Assembly (NCBI GenBank): GCA_040510195.1
Contig: JBEVJK010000069.1
Location: 1 to 64,000 of the forward strand
Direction: 5' to 3'
DNA: 64,000 bases
Source of the DNA: JBEVJK01 sp040510195
GTDB taxonomy: Bacteria; Pseudomonadota; Alphaproteobacteria; Rhizobiales; Rhizobiaceae
Shown here: one piece after another, positions 7,787 through 17,900 of the stretch
Position numbering within the stretch: the stretch's first letter is position 1
Layout of the letters: every line of letters starts with the position of its first letter
Notes under the pieces: model-generated
What the model was told of the DNA's origin: nothing
Seen by the model: the letters and a program-made list of their open reading frames with translations, nothing else
Databases searched by the model: none
Program-made: the position numbers and the translations under genes

Positions 7787-8796
7787 CAGTCGCCTTCGTC
7801 CTCGTAGCCGACCAGATGCAGCGGCCGTGCGGCGATGCCGTTGAGTTCGCACCAGCGCACCAGCGCCTCTTCGCGGCCGTGGGTGACCCACACCTCCCCG
7901 GCGCCGGTGTCGCGGATCGTCTCGGTGAGCTCGTCCCAGTCAGAATGGTCGGAGATGATCAGCGGCAGCTCGACGCCGCGCTGCCTGGCGCGCTGCCGGA
8001 TGCGCATCCAGCCGGAGGCGAAGCCGGCCACCGGGTCGGGGAAGCGCCGTGCCCAGCGGTCCGCGAAGGCCGAGGGCGGCCCCACCACCACGGCGCCGGC
8101 AAACGTCCCCTTGGCGCCCTGCTCGACGGTGCCGGGCAACAACGGACCGAGGGCGATCCCCCGGCTTTCATAGTACTCGCTGAGCCGCGCCAGCGCTCCG
8201 TGTATGTAGATCGGCTCGCCGTAGCCGAAGTCGCGCAGCAGCCGCATCACCCGCTGCGCCTTGCCGAGCGCATAGGCGCCGATGAGATGCGCGCGCTCCG
8301 GAAACTGCCTGACCGAGCGCAGCAGCCGTCCGATCTCGTCCCCGTCGGGTGGGTGGCGGAACACCGGCAGCCCGAAGGTGGCCTCGGTGATGAACACGTC
8401 GCAGCGGATCGGCACGAAGGGCAGGCAGGTCGGGTCCGCCCGCCGCTTATAGTCGCCCGAGGCGACGATCCGGGTCCCCTCGTGTTCGACCGCGATCTGC
8501 GCGGAGCCGAGCACATGCCCCGCCGGATGGAACGTCACCTTGACGCCCGAAAGCTCGATCGTCTCGGCGAGCCGCATCGCCTGCGTGGCGCCGGCAAAGC
8601 CGTCGCCGTAGCGGATCGCCATGATGTCGAGCGTCTCCTGGGTGGCCAGCACACTTGCGTGGCCCGACCGCGCATGGTCGGAGTGGCCATGGGTGATCAG
8701 CGCCCGCGCGACCGGGCGGATCGGATCGATGAAGAAGTCGCCTGGCGGGCAGTAGAGGCCCTCGGGTCGGGGTCTGAGGAGGTCGCGGGCGCGCAT
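7786..8796 (-). CDS. Ligase-associated DNA exonuclease, metallo-beta-lactamase fold
   Basis: A 336-residue nuclease of the SNM1/Pso2-like MBL family that accompanies the ligase. The metal-binding HGHSDH is at residues 36-41, further histidines lie in the PAGHVLG segment, the SGDYKRR aspartate is present, and the beta-CASP-like C-terminal region contains SDHSDW and THGREE. It is the first gene of a two-gene minus-strand operon with the ligase, and it diverges from the methyltransferase across 89 bp. A role in processing DNA ends before ligation is inferred from the family. Confidence 0.93.
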   Translation of the reverse strand: MRARDLLRPRPEGLYCPPGDFFIDPIRPVARALITHGHSDHARSGHASVLATQETLDIMAIRYGDGFAGATQAMRLAETIELSGVKVTFHPAGHVLGSAQIAVEHEGTRIVASGDYKRRADPTCLPFVPIRCDVFITEATFGLPVFRHPPDGDEIGRLLRSVRQFPERAHLIGAYALGKAQRVMRLLRDFGYGEPIYIHGALARLSEYYESRGIALGPLLPGTVEQGAKGTFAGAVVVGPPSAFADRWARRFPDPVAGFASGWMRIRQRARQRGVELPLIISDHSDWDELTETIRDTGAGEVWVTHGREEALVRWCELNGIAARPLHLVGYEDEGD

Positions 8797-8885
8797 CGCC
8801 TCAAGATAGGTGTTTGTTTTCCTGGGGAAAGCCTGTAGCGCAAGCCTCCTGACGTCTTCGATGCGCGCCCGCCGGAGGTCCTTTC

Positions 8886-9791
8886 TTGAAGCCGCTCGAT
8901 CTCGCCTCCGGCGACCTCGTCGCCGACCGCCGCGCCGACTACGCCGAGATGCTGTTCAAGGCCGGCGAACATGCGGCGGCGGTCGAGGTCATGCTGGCCG
9001 CGCTCGAGCTGGCGCCGGGCTGGGCGCTTGGCTGGTTCCGCCTGGGCGAGATGGCCGAGGCGGGAGGCAGCCTCCGTCAGGCGAGGGAAGCCTGGCAAAC
9101 GGTGCTCAAGCTCGACCCGGCCGACCGTCCGGGCGCCGCCCTCAAGCTGGAGCTGATCGGCGCGCTGCCGGCCTCCAAGGCGCCGCCCGGCGCGTTCGTC
9201 GAGGCGCTGTTCGACCAGTATGCGCCGACCTTCGACCAGGCGCTGGTCGAGCGGCTCGGCTATCGCGTGCCCGAGCTGCTGGAGCGCGCCATCGTCGGCA
9301 CCGGCAGGACCTTCGACAGCGTCGTCGACCTCGGTTGCGGCACCGGCCTCATGGGCGAGAGGCTGCGTCCGCTCGCCCGACGGCTGGAAGGCATCGATCT
9401 TTCGGCCGCCATGCTGCGCCGTGCGACCGCCAGGGGCTGCTACGACCGGCTGCTCAAGGCCGACCTCCAGACCGCCGAGCTGCCCCAAGCGGACCTCGTC
9501 GTGGCCGCCGACGTCTTCATGTATCTGGGGGCGCTGGACGGCATCTTCGCCCGCGTCGCCGCAGCCTTGCGGCCCGGCGGGCTGTTCGCCTTCTCGGTCG
9601 AGGCGCATGACGGCCCCGAGCCCTTCGTCCTTCGTGCCTCGCGCCGCTACGCGCATGGCGAGGCCGGGCTGCGCGTCGGGCTCGCGACAGCCGGCCTCAC
9701 GGTGCTCGGCCTGGCGCGCGAGACGATCCGCACCGACCGCGGCGCACCGCTGGAGGGGTTCGTGGTGCTTGCGGGGAGAAGGCACCCATAG
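8886..9791 (+). CDS. TPR-containing SAM-dependent methyltransferase
   Basis: A 301-residue protein. Residues 14-85 look like two TPR units (AGEHAAAVEVMLAALELAPG type), followed by a class I methyltransferase domain with motif I DLGCGTG at 148-154 and a post-I acidic GIDLS. The TTG start at 8886 follows CGGAGG. It lies between the two halves of the ligase-associated repair island, on the same strand as the helicase and 73 bp before it. The target is unknown; small molecules or proteins are as likely as DNA, because no DNA-methylase NPPY or PCQ motif is present. Confidence 0.85.
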   Translation: MKPLDLASGDLVADRRADYAEMLFKAGEHAAAVEVMLAALELAPGWALGWFRLGEMAEAGGSLRQAREAWQTVLKLDPADRPGAALKLELIGALPASKAPPGAFVEALFDQYAPTFDQALVERLGYRVPELLERAIVGTGRTFDSVVDLGCGTGLMGERLRPLARRLEGIDLSAAMLRRATARGCYDRLLKADLQTAELPQADLVVAADVFMYLGALDGIFARVAAALRPGGLFAFSVEAHDGPEPFVLRASRRYAHGEAGLRVGLATAGLTVLGLARETIRTDRGAPLEGFVVLAGRRHP

Positions 9792-9864
9792 GTCAGCCCG
9801 GCTCGGTCGACAAGATGATAACCCTGCGCTTGGCGCCGCGCCCGCCTGGCGCTAACTGTGGACG

Positions 9865-12390
9865 GTGACCCGACAGCAGGCTCCTCTCGTGCCGGACCCG
9901 GGCGCTGCGGTGCTGCCGGCGGCGTTCCTGGAGTGGTTCGCCCGTCGCGGCTGGTCGCCGCGCGCCCACCAGCTCGATCTCCTGGCGCGCGCCCAGGCCG
10001 GTCGCTCGGCGCTGCTGATCGCGCCGACCGGCGCCGGCAAGACGCTCGCCGGCTTCCTGCCTTCGCTCACCGATCTCGCCGAGCGGCCCCCGCGCAAGCC
10101 CGGCGAGGCCTATCGCGGCATCCACACGCTCTACATCTCGCCCCTCAAGGCGCTCGCCGTCGACATCGAGCGCAACCTGGCCAAGCCGGTAAGCGAGATG
10201 GATCTGCCCATCCGGCTGGAGACGCGGACCGGCGACACGCCTCCCCACAAGCGGCAGCGGCAGCGGGCCTCGCCGCCGGACATCCTGCTCACCACGCCGG
10301 AGCAGCTGGCGCTGCTGATCGCCACCGGCGATGCTTCGCGCTTCTTTTCCGGCTTGCGCTATGTGGTGCTCGACGAGCTGCATTCGCTGGTGACCTCCAA
10401 GCGCGGGCATCTTCTGTCGCTCGGCCTGGCGCGGTTGCGCCGCTTCTGTCCCGACCTGCAGGCGATCGGCCTGTCGGCGACGGTCGCCGAGCCCGACGCG
10501 CTGCGCCGCTGGCTGGTGCCGCAGAACCCGCCCGGCGCGCTCGCCGAGCTGATCACCGTCGAAGGCGGCGCGAAGCCGCAAATCGCCATCCTCGATTCCG
10601 AGGAGCGCGTGCCCTGGGCCGGCCACAGCGCTCGCTACGCGATTCCGGAGATCTACGACGCCGTGCGCCGGCACCGGACGACGCTGATCTTCGTCAACAC
10701 CCGCAGCCAGGCGGAGATGATCTTTCAGGAGCTTTGGCGGGCCAACGAGGATTCGCTGCCGATCGCGCTGCACCACGGCTCGCTCGATGTCGGCCAGCGC
10801 CGCCGCGTCGAGAAGGCGATGGAAGACAACAGCCTGCGCGCCGTGGTGGCGACCTCGACGCTCGATCTCGGCATCGACTGGGGTGACGTCGATCTGGTCA
10901 TCCATGTCGGCGCGCCGAAGGGCGCCAGCCGGCTGGCCCAGCGGATCGGCCGCGCCAACCACCGCATGGACGAGCCGTCCAAGGCGATCCTCATCCCCGC
11001 CAACCGCTTCGAGGTGCTTGAATGCCGGGCCGCCCTGGAAGCGAGCGAAATCGGCGCCCAGGACACCCCGCCGCTCGTCACCGGCGCGCTGGACGTCTTG
11101 GCCCAGCACGTGCTCGGCTCAGCTTGCGGCGAGCCCTTCGACGTCGCCGAGCTGTTCGCCGAGATCACTGCCGCGGCGCCTTATGCCGACCTCGACCGCG
11201 CCACTTTCGACCGCGTGGTCGACTTCGTCGCCACCGGCGGCTACGCGCTGCGCAACTACGAGCGCTATGCCAAGATTCGGCGCACCGCGGACGGCCGCTG
11301 GCGCGTGTCGCACCCGCGGATCGCCCAGCAATACCGGCTCAATGTGGGGACGATCGTCGAGGCGCCGATGCTGACGGTCCGCTACGTGCGCTCTGGCCGC
11401 GGCACGGTCGCCCGCGGCGGCCCGACGCTCGGCAAGATCGAGGAAGGTTTCCTGGAGACCATGACGCGCGGCGACACGTTCCTGTTCGCCGGCCGCACCT
11501 TGCGCTTCGAGGGCATCCGCGAGAACGAGTGCTTCGTCTCCAACGCCAGCGGCGTCGATGCCAAGGTGCCGATCTATGCCGGGGGCAAGTTCCCGCTGTC
11601 GACCTATCTGGCCGGTGAGGTGCGGTCCATGCTGGCCGATCCGGAACGCTGGAGCCGGCTGCCGGAGCAGGTCGCCGACTGGCTGCGCCTGCAGCGCGAC
11701 CTGTCCGTGCTGCCGCGCCGCGAGGACCTGCTGGTCGAGACATTCCCGCGCGCCAACCGCTTCTACATGGTCGTCTACGCCTTCGAAGGCCGGCTCGCCC
11801 ATCAGACGCTGGGCATGCTCCTGACACGCCGGCTGGAGCGGGCCGGCGCCCACCCGACCGGCTTCGTCGCAACCGAATACTCGCTCGCCGTGTGGGGGCT
11901 CGCCGACATGGGGGCGATGTTCCGCAGCGGCCGCCCGACGCTGGCCGACCTGTTCGACGAGGACATGCTGGGCGACGACCTCGACGCCTGGATGGCCGAG
12001 AGCTGGCTCTTGAAGCGCACCTTCCGCAATTGCGCCGTCGTCTCCGGCCTCATCGAGAAGCGGCATCCCGGTCAGGAGAAGAGCGGTCGTCAGGTCACAG
12101 TGTCGGCCGATCTGATCTACGACGTGCTGCGCAGCCACGAGCCCGACCACATCCTGCTCAAGGCCACGCGCATCGATGCGGCCAGCGGCCTCCTCGATGT
12201 CAGGAGACTTGCCGAGATGCTGTCGCGCATCAAGGGCCGAATCATGCATAAGGACCTCGAGCGCATCTCGCCGCTCGCCGTGCCGATCATGATGGAGATC
12301 GGCAAGGAGGCGGTAGCAGGCGAGGCGAGCGACATGCTCCTGTCGGAAGCGGCCGACGCGCTGATCGAAGAGGCCTTGGGAACGGCATGA
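9865..12390 (+). CDS. Ligase-associated DEXH-box helicase (Lhr-core type)
   Basis: An 841-residue superfamily 2 helicase. Walker A APTGAGKT is at residues 53-60, the DEXH box DELH at 170-173, a SAT-type motif III (GLSATVA) follows, and the helicase C motif with ATSTLDLGIDWG and QRIGRANHR is present; the C-terminal winged-helix and Lhr-specific region completes it. The GTG at 9865 is taken as start. It overlaps pdeM by four bases (ATGA). Lhr-core enzymes translocate 3' to 5' on single-stranded DNA and are DNA-damage inducible in mycobacteria; here the partner ligase, exonuclease and PdeM are adjacent. Confidence 0.94.
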   Translation: MTRQQAPLVPDPGAAVLPAAFLEWFARRGWSPRAHQLDLLARAQAGRSALLIAPTGAGKTLAGFLPSLTDLAERPPRKPGEAYRGIHTLYISPLKALAVDIERNLAKPVSEMDLPIRLETRTGDTPPHKRQRQRASPPDILLTTPEQLALLIATGDASRFFSGLRYVVLDELHSLVTSKRGHLLSLGLARLRRFCPDLQAIGLSATVAEPDALRRWLVPQNPPGALAELITVEGGAKPQIAILDSEERVPWAGHSARYAIPEIYDAVRRHRTTLIFVNTRSQAEMIFQELWRANEDSLPIALHHGSLDVGQRRRVEKAMEDNSLRAVVATSTLDLGIDWGDVDLVIHVGAPKGASRLAQRIGRANHRMDEPSKAILIPANRFEVLECRAALEASEIGAQDTPPLVTGALDVLAQHVLGSACGEPFDVAELFAEITAAAPYADLDRATFDRVVDFVATGGYALRNYERYAKIRRTADGRWRVSHPRIAQQYRLNVGTIVEAPMLTVRYVRSGRGTVARGGPTLGKIEEGFLETMTRGDTFLFAGRTLRFEGIRENECFVSNASGVDAKVPIYAGGKFPLSTYLAGEVRSMLADPERWSRLPEQVADWLRLQRDLSVLPRREDLLVETFPRANRFYMVVYAFEGRLAHQTLGMLLTRRLERAGAHPTGFVATEYSLAVWGLADMGAMFRSGRPTLADLFDEDMLGDDLDAWMAESWLLKRTFRNCAVVSGLIEKRHPGQEKSGRQVTVSADLIYDVLRSHEPDHILLKATRIDAASGLLDVRRLAEMLSRIKGRIMHKDLERISPLAVPIMMEIGKEAVAGEASDMLLSEAADALIEEALGTA

Positions 12391-13097
12391 CGGGGAGCGC
12401 GGTGGAGAGGGCAGTGCGGCCGGGCGAGATCGAGATCGCCGGCGAGCGCGCGTTCTGCGACCGCAGCGGCACCCTGTTCTTCCCCGATCTGGACCTGCTG
12501 GCGGTGTCCGACCTGCACCTGGAGAAGGGCGCAGCCTATGCCCGACGCGGCTCCCTGGTGCCGCCCTACGATACGGCGGCCACCCTGGAGCGCCTCGCCG
12601 CGGTGCTGGAGCAGCATCGTCCGCGCCGGGTGGTCAGCCTGGGCGATTCCTTCCACGACCGGCTGGGCTCGGCGCACATGCCCGAGCCGTTCCGCGCCCG
12701 CCTGGCCGGGCTGATGGCCGGACGCGACTGGGTCTGGGTGGCCGGCAACCACGACCCCGAGGCGCCGGTGGGCATCGGCGGAGACACAGTGGCCACGCTC
12801 GCCGTCGGCCGGGTGGTCTTCCGTCACCAGCCTTCGGCCCGCGCTGCGGCGGGCGAGATCGCCGGACACCTCCACCCTTGCGCACGCATCGTCCAGCGCG
12901 GCCGCTCGGTCCGGCGCCGCTGCTTCGCCAGCGACGGCATGCGGCTGATAATGCCGGCCTTCGGCGCCTACACCGGCTCGCTCAACGTGCTCGACCGGGC
13001 CTATCACGGCCTTTTCGTGCGCGAGGCCCTCACGGCCTACCTGCTGGGCAGTCGCCGCATCTACGCCATCGCCGGCCAGCTGCTGCGGCCAGGCTAG
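12387..13097 (+). CDS. pdeM: Ligase-associated endonuclease PdeM (metallophosphoesterase)
   Basis: A 236-residue calcineurin-like phosphoesterase. The metal-binding motifs are all present: DLH at 42-44, GDSFHD at 86-91, GNHD at 120-123 and GHLH at 160-163. PdeM proteins are DNA endonucleases coupled with Lhr-core helicase and ligase in bacterial repair islands. The start overlaps the helicase stop by four bases, and its own stop shares CTAG with the convergent gene. It completes the canonical four-component set. Confidence 0.92.
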   Translation: MTGSAVERAVRPGEIEIAGERAFCDRSGTLFFPDLDLLAVSDLHLEKGAAYARRGSLVPPYDTAATLERLAAVLEQHRPRRVVSLGDSFHDRLGSAHMPEPFRARLAGLMAGRDWVWVAGNHDPEAPVGIGGDTVATLAVGRVVFRHQPSARAAAGEIAGHLHPCARIVQRGRSVRRRCFASDGMRLIMPAFGAYTGSLNVLDRAYHGLFVREALTAYLLGSRRIYAIAGQLLRPG

Positions 13098-13882
13098 TCT
13101 TTCCGGAACACCAGGCGGCCGATCCAGCCCGTGAGGATGGCGAGCAGCACCGCGAACACGCCATAGAGGAAGCCGTAGTCGCGCGAGAGCCGGAAGATCG
13201 ACTGCTCGAAGCCGGCCTTCAGGATGGCGAGCTGCGCCGAGGTCTCGCGAATGAAGATGCCGTTGCGGAACAGGAAGGCGCGCGCCCGATGCGTGCCGAC
13301 GGGCACGTTGGGGGCGAGCTCCAGCGTCGCACGGAACAGGTTCTGCGACAGGAACTGGACGCCGCCGACGCGCTCGTTGTAGAGGCCGGTCGCCATCTTC
13401 CGATCGCGCAGCGCCGCCGTGAACTCCTCGATGGTCACCGGCCCGGCCGACTTGTCCTCCGGCTCCATGTAGATGTTCGCCGCGCCCAGCGACAGCTGGC
13501 GATAGTTCTTGGGATCGGTGATGTCGCGCAGGGGACGCGTCGTCGCCACCGAGTAGGAGACCGGCACGTTGAGGAAGGTTTCCGACTCGGTGTTGATCCA
13601 CATGCCCAGGATACGCGTCTTGCGCCGCACCACGACCGGACGCGACGGCCCTTCCAGGACGACGATCACGTCGTAGCGCCCTTGGCGGCTGACCAGCGGA
13701 TCGGCATTGTCCAGCGCTCCGAAGATGGTGAGGTCGGCGCCGGCGAAATCGGACGTGATCGACACGCTGTCCGTCGACAGGCCGATCTCGATCAGCTCCG
13801 GACGTGGGTCCTGCGCTCTGGCAGGTGCGACGAGCGACGCTGCGGCGAGCAGCGCGGCCGCGAGCATCGCCGGGCCTCGCAT
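13094..13882 (-). CDS. TIGR02186-like membrane-anchored protein
   Basis: A 262-residue exported protein. A signal peptide (residues 1-23, ending ARA-Q) is followed by a periplasmic beta-rich domain and a C-terminal membrane helix at about 235-255 ending in RLVFRKD. The family, known as TIGR02186, is found next to TauE/SafE permeases in rhizobia, exactly as here; the function is unknown but probably serves the exporter. Its start overlaps the permease stop by one base (TGATG), so the pair is translationally coupled. A longer frame reaching 14914 is out-of-frame shadow of the permease gene. Confidence 0.85.
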   Translation of the reverse strand: MRGPAMLAAALLAAASLVAPARAQDPRPELIEIGLSTDSVSITSDFAGADLTIFGALDNADPLVSRQGRYDVIVVLEGPSRPVVVRRKTRILGMWINTESETFLNVPVSYSVATTRPLRDITDPKNYRQLSLGAANIYMEPEDKSAGPVTIEEFTAALRDRKMATGLYNERVGGVQFLSQNLFRATLELAPNVPVGTHRARAFLFRNGIFIRETSAQLAILKAGFEQSIFRLSRDYGFLYGVFAVLLAILTGWIGRLVFRKD

Positions 13883-14805
13883 CACAGCAGCCCCAGCGGC
13901 GAAAGCGAATAGAGGCTCGACGGCCGCACGAACAGGTCGAAGGCGAGCCTGAGCGCCACCGCCAGCACCAGCGCGGCGAGCAGCGCCCGAAGTTGCTCGC
14001 CACGCAGCTTCTGACCGGCCTTGGCGCCGTACTGGGCGCCCGCAACGCCGCCCACCATCAGCACGAAGGCGAGCACCACGTCGACCGTCTGGTTCGCCGT
14101 CGCATGCACCAGCGTGGTGTAGGCAGCGACGAAGATGATCTGGAACAGCGACGTGCCGACGACCACATTGGTGGGCACCTTGAGCAGGTAGATCAGCGCC
14201 GGCACCATGATGAAGCCGCCGCCGACGCCCATGATGGCGGCCAGGAAACCGATGCCGGCGCCCAGCCCGAGCACCGGGATGATGCTGACGAAGAGCTTCG
14301 ACGTCCGGAAGCGCACCTTGAGCGGCAGCTTGTGGATCCAGTTGTGCTGGCCGGACCGCTTGAGCGTGGGCGCTGCTCCGGAGCGGCTGCGCCTGAGCGC
14401 CCTCACGCTCTCCACCATCATCAACGCTCCGACGGTGCCCAGGAGGGCGACGTACAATAGCGAGATGAACAGGTCCAGCTGGCCGATGCTGCGCAGCAGC
14501 GCGAACACGAAGGCGCCGAGCGTCGAGCCGCCGAGGCCGCCGGCGAGCAGCACCGTACCGAGCTTGAAATCGAGCGTGCCGCGCTTCACATGCGCCAGCG
14601 CCCCGGAGAAGGACGAGGCGATGACCTGATTGGCGCCGGTCGCCACCGCGATGGCCGGCGGGATGTTGTAGAAGATCAGAAGCGGAGTGATCAGGAAGCC
14701 GCCGCCCACTCCGAACATGCCGGACAAAAACCCCACCGCGGCGCCCATCGCGAGCAACACGAAGACGTTGACCGACATTTCCGCGATCGGGAGATAGATG
14801 CCCAC
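13882..14805 (-). CDS. TauE/SafE family anion permease
   Basis: A 307-residue inner-membrane protein with about eight helices and the two repeated signatures of the family, SGMFGVGGGFLITP near residues 28-41 and AAIMGVGGGFIMVPA in the second half. Members move sulfite, sulfoacetate, taurine-derived or other organic anions out of or into the cell. It is the first gene of a coupled pair with the TIGR02186-like protein. The substrate cannot be deduced, as no sulfur gene is nearby. Confidence 0.9.
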   Translation of the reverse strand: MGIYLPIAEMSVNVFVLLAMGAAVGFLSGMFGVGGGFLITPLLIFYNIPPAIAVATGANQVIASSFSGALAHVKRGTLDFKLGTVLLAGGLGGSTLGAFVFALLRSIGQLDLFISLLYVALLGTVGALMMVESVRALRRSRSGAAPTLKRSGQHNWIHKLPLKVRFRTSKLFVSIIPVLGLGAGIGFLAAIMGVGGGFIMVPALIYLLKVPTNVVVGTSLFQIIFVAAYTTLVHATANQTVDVVLAFVLMVGGVAGAQYGAKAGQKLRGEQLRALLAALVLAVALRLAFDLFVRPSSLYSLSPLGLL

Positions 14806-14951
14806 CCGGACGACTCTGATTCTGGCGCCTGATCCCGCCCCCTGACGAGATGCAAAGGACGACTATGCGGTGACTGCGCCGACATTGCGGCGAAATCAAA
14901 CTTTGTCGCCTCACGCGCGCAAAAAATCAGCAGCACTTCCAAAGGGATGTC

Positions 14952-14975
14952 TGCCGGCGCCCGATGGCGCCGGCA
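14952..14975 (-). terminator. Stem-loop after podJ
   Basis: TGCCGGCGCC and GGCGCCGGCA form a perfect 10-bp stem with a CGAT loop, ten bases beyond the podJ stop. No T run follows on the minus strand, so it is a terminator by position and stem strength only. Confidence 0.5.
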
Positions 14976-14985
14976 AGCCGCGCCA

Positions 14986-17900
14986 CTATTTCTTGGCGAG
15001 CAGCTCGTGGACCAGCTTCTCGTTCACCTCGCCAGTGGCCTCCAGTCCGTTGTCGGTCTGGAACTTGGCGATCGCCGATTTGGTCTTGGCGCCCATCAGG
15101 CCGTCGGCCCCGCCGGCGTCGTAGCCGTTCTTGTTGAGGATGAGCTGGATGTTCTGCACGGCCTTCTTCATGTCGACGCCCGCCGTGGTCCCGTTGTCCT
15201 CGCGCCAGGAATCGGGAATCTCGACGCGGTTGGTCTCGGCGTTCACCGGCTTGGCCTTCCATAGCTCGGCGGCGCCGCGCGCCTTCTCCAGCTGGTCCGG
15301 CTTCAGTGCCTTGGCGACCTCGTCGCGCTTGGCGGCGGCGTCCTTGTCGCCATCCTTGGCGACCAGCGCGAACCATTTGTAGGAGGCTTCCAGGTCCTGC
15401 GGCATGCCGACGCCCTTGGCGGCGAGAATGCCCAGGTTGAACTGGCTGTCCTTGACGCCCATCTCGGCGGCCTCGGTGAACCAGCGGGCGGCCGACTGGT
15501 TGTCGACGACGCCGTCGGTGCCCATCGCGAACAGGACCGCCAGATTGTGCATGGCGCTGGCATTGCCCTGCGCGGCGGCCATCTGGTACCAGGTCTTGGC
15601 CTTCTTGACGTCGCGCCCGACGCCGGTCCCCTTCTCGTAGGAATTGCCGATCCTGTACTGCGCCGGCGCGAGCCCGAGCTCCGCCGCCTTCTCGTACCAC
15701 TCGGCCGCCTTCTTCGGATCCGCCTTGACCCCGCGCCCCTCGGCGAAGCGCATGCCGATTTCGTAGAGAGCCTTGGGGTCGCCTCCGGTCGCTGCATCGC
15801 GAAGCGGCGCCGGTCCGGCATCCGCCGGGACCGTGATGGCGGCCGGCGCCGGGGCGGCCTTGACCGGCTCCGCCGGCTGGGCATGGGCGACCGCCGGCGG
15901 CGTCGGCGCGGCCGGCATCGGCTCCAGGTCGGCATCCTCGGCTGCGGCGCTCGCGGCCGGCGGGGCTTCGGCGAGCGCCGCAGTATCTTCCATCGGCTCC
16001 GCGTCCTCCGCGCCCGGCGCGATGGTGATGCCGGCGACCTCCGGGTGGCGGCGCTCGTCGTCGGCAGACTGCGGCGCCTCGCTCTCGGCGGTCGTGGGCG
16101 TTGCTTCCTCGGCGGCACGCGGCGCCGCCGGCTCGTCCGTCGCGACTGAGGCCTGCATCGGCTCGGCTGCAACGGCCTCGACCGAGCGGTCGTCGGCCGG
16201 GTTGGCGGCCAGCTGGCGATCCTCCGCCAGGAATGCCTTGCCGAGCTGCATGCCCGCCAGAGCCACGATGATCGCGGTGGCCGAAAGCAGCACGGTTTTG
16301 CGGCGCGAACGGAACAGGCCCCCCAGGCGGCCGCCCCCGCTTTCGCCTTCGGCCGCTGGCTTGGGAATGTCGACGTCGGCTGCGGCGGCCTGCGCGGCGC
16401 GCCTGGCGGCGGCAATGAAGTCCGACTTGGCGGCGTCGCCCTCCGCTCCTTTGGCCGGCGCGCCGCGTTCGTCGCGCACGCGCTTCATGATGGCTCCGAG
16501 GTCGGGCGCCCCTGATCCGGGCTCGAGCGGCCGGTTCGCCGCCTTGGGGTCGAACGGCTCGTCGAGCTCGACCTGCGGCGCGGCCGGCGCGGCCTCCACC
16601 GCCGGCTCCGGCTCGGCCGGCGCCGGCTGCTCCTCCTTCTTGCCGCCGAAGGCGCGCGTCAGCCCGCCGAGCAACGAGCGTCTGCGTCGGTTGTTCTCGA
16701 CCGGCAAGGGGGCCTCGGAGCTCATGGCCGCGACTGCGGCGGCGGCTGCCGCTTCGGCAGGCGTCAGCGCCACGGTCGCCTGACCGCCGCGCCCGGTGTC
16801 GGGCTCGTCTGCGACGGCGTCCATCGGGTCGACGCCCTCCGCGTCGGCCGCGTCGATCGACGGCGTGCTGTCGAGCGCGCGGCGCGGCTCCGGCCCGGCC
16901 GCGGCCGGCAGGAATTCGGTCGCCGCGAGTCGATCGACGATCTTGAGCAGCGTATCGTGGATCGCCTCGAAGGTCTTGGCATTGCGTTCGTCGGAGCGCC
17001 GCGTCAGCGTCTCCAGCGCCTTGAAGTCGTCGACCAGGCCAACCACCGCCGACGGCTCGGATCCGGCCGGGCCGAAGGAGCGAACGGCATCTTCCGCGGC
17101 GTGCCGCGCCGCATCCAGGATCGCGCTCCTCTGGTCTGCCAGCGAGCGCTCGATCTCGTCGAGGCGTGGCCCGAGGTCTTCCAACTCGGGCATCGTCGCC
17201 GACGGCCGTGCGAGATAGTCGGTCAACCCCGAAACCTGCGCCTCGAGGTTGCGAATCAGCGCCGGGTCGATGCCGGCGAGCTGTTCGGCCGATGCGTCGA
17301 GCCGGTCGGAGATCGAATCGAGCCGGGCGGCGAGGTGACGGATCACCGTGTCGTCGGGCACGCCGCTCTGGTCCTCGAGCCGGCGCGCAAAATCGGTGAA
17401 GCGACGGTCGATCTCGTCCATGATCCCGGCCGTGTCGGCCGCTGAGGGACGCTCGTCGAGGCGCGCCGCCACATCGTCGAGCCGTCGCTCCAGGTCGCGG
17501 AAAAGGGCCTGCCCGTGCTGCATGGCGTCGTTCTGGCGGCGGTCCAGCACGTCGGCGAGCAGGTCGAAACGCTGCTCGATGCCGTCCAGGATGGGTCCGG
17601 AGACGATGTCGACAGGCGCCTGGTCGAGCTTGTCGACGATGACCGCGACCTGCCTGGCGAGGCGTTCGACGGCCTGCTCGGGCAGGTCGGCCCGCGCCGC
17701 CAGGTCGTCGACGCGTGCCGATAGCACGCCCAGCCGCTCCAGCACCTCGGCATTCGGCTCGTCCTCGACCAGCTCCTCGATCTGACGGGCCAGCGAGGTG
17801 ATGCGCGCCTCGATCCGCTCGAAGGGCTGCGGGTCGAAGCTCGGCTGCTGGATGGTCGATGCCGTGGCGACGATGGCGCGCGAAATCTCGTCGAGCCTCT

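Noticed and set aside
8797..8885. LexA (SOS) box in the divergent promoter of the repair island
   Set aside because: No GTTC-N7-GTTC pattern of the alphaproteobacterial SOS box is found there.
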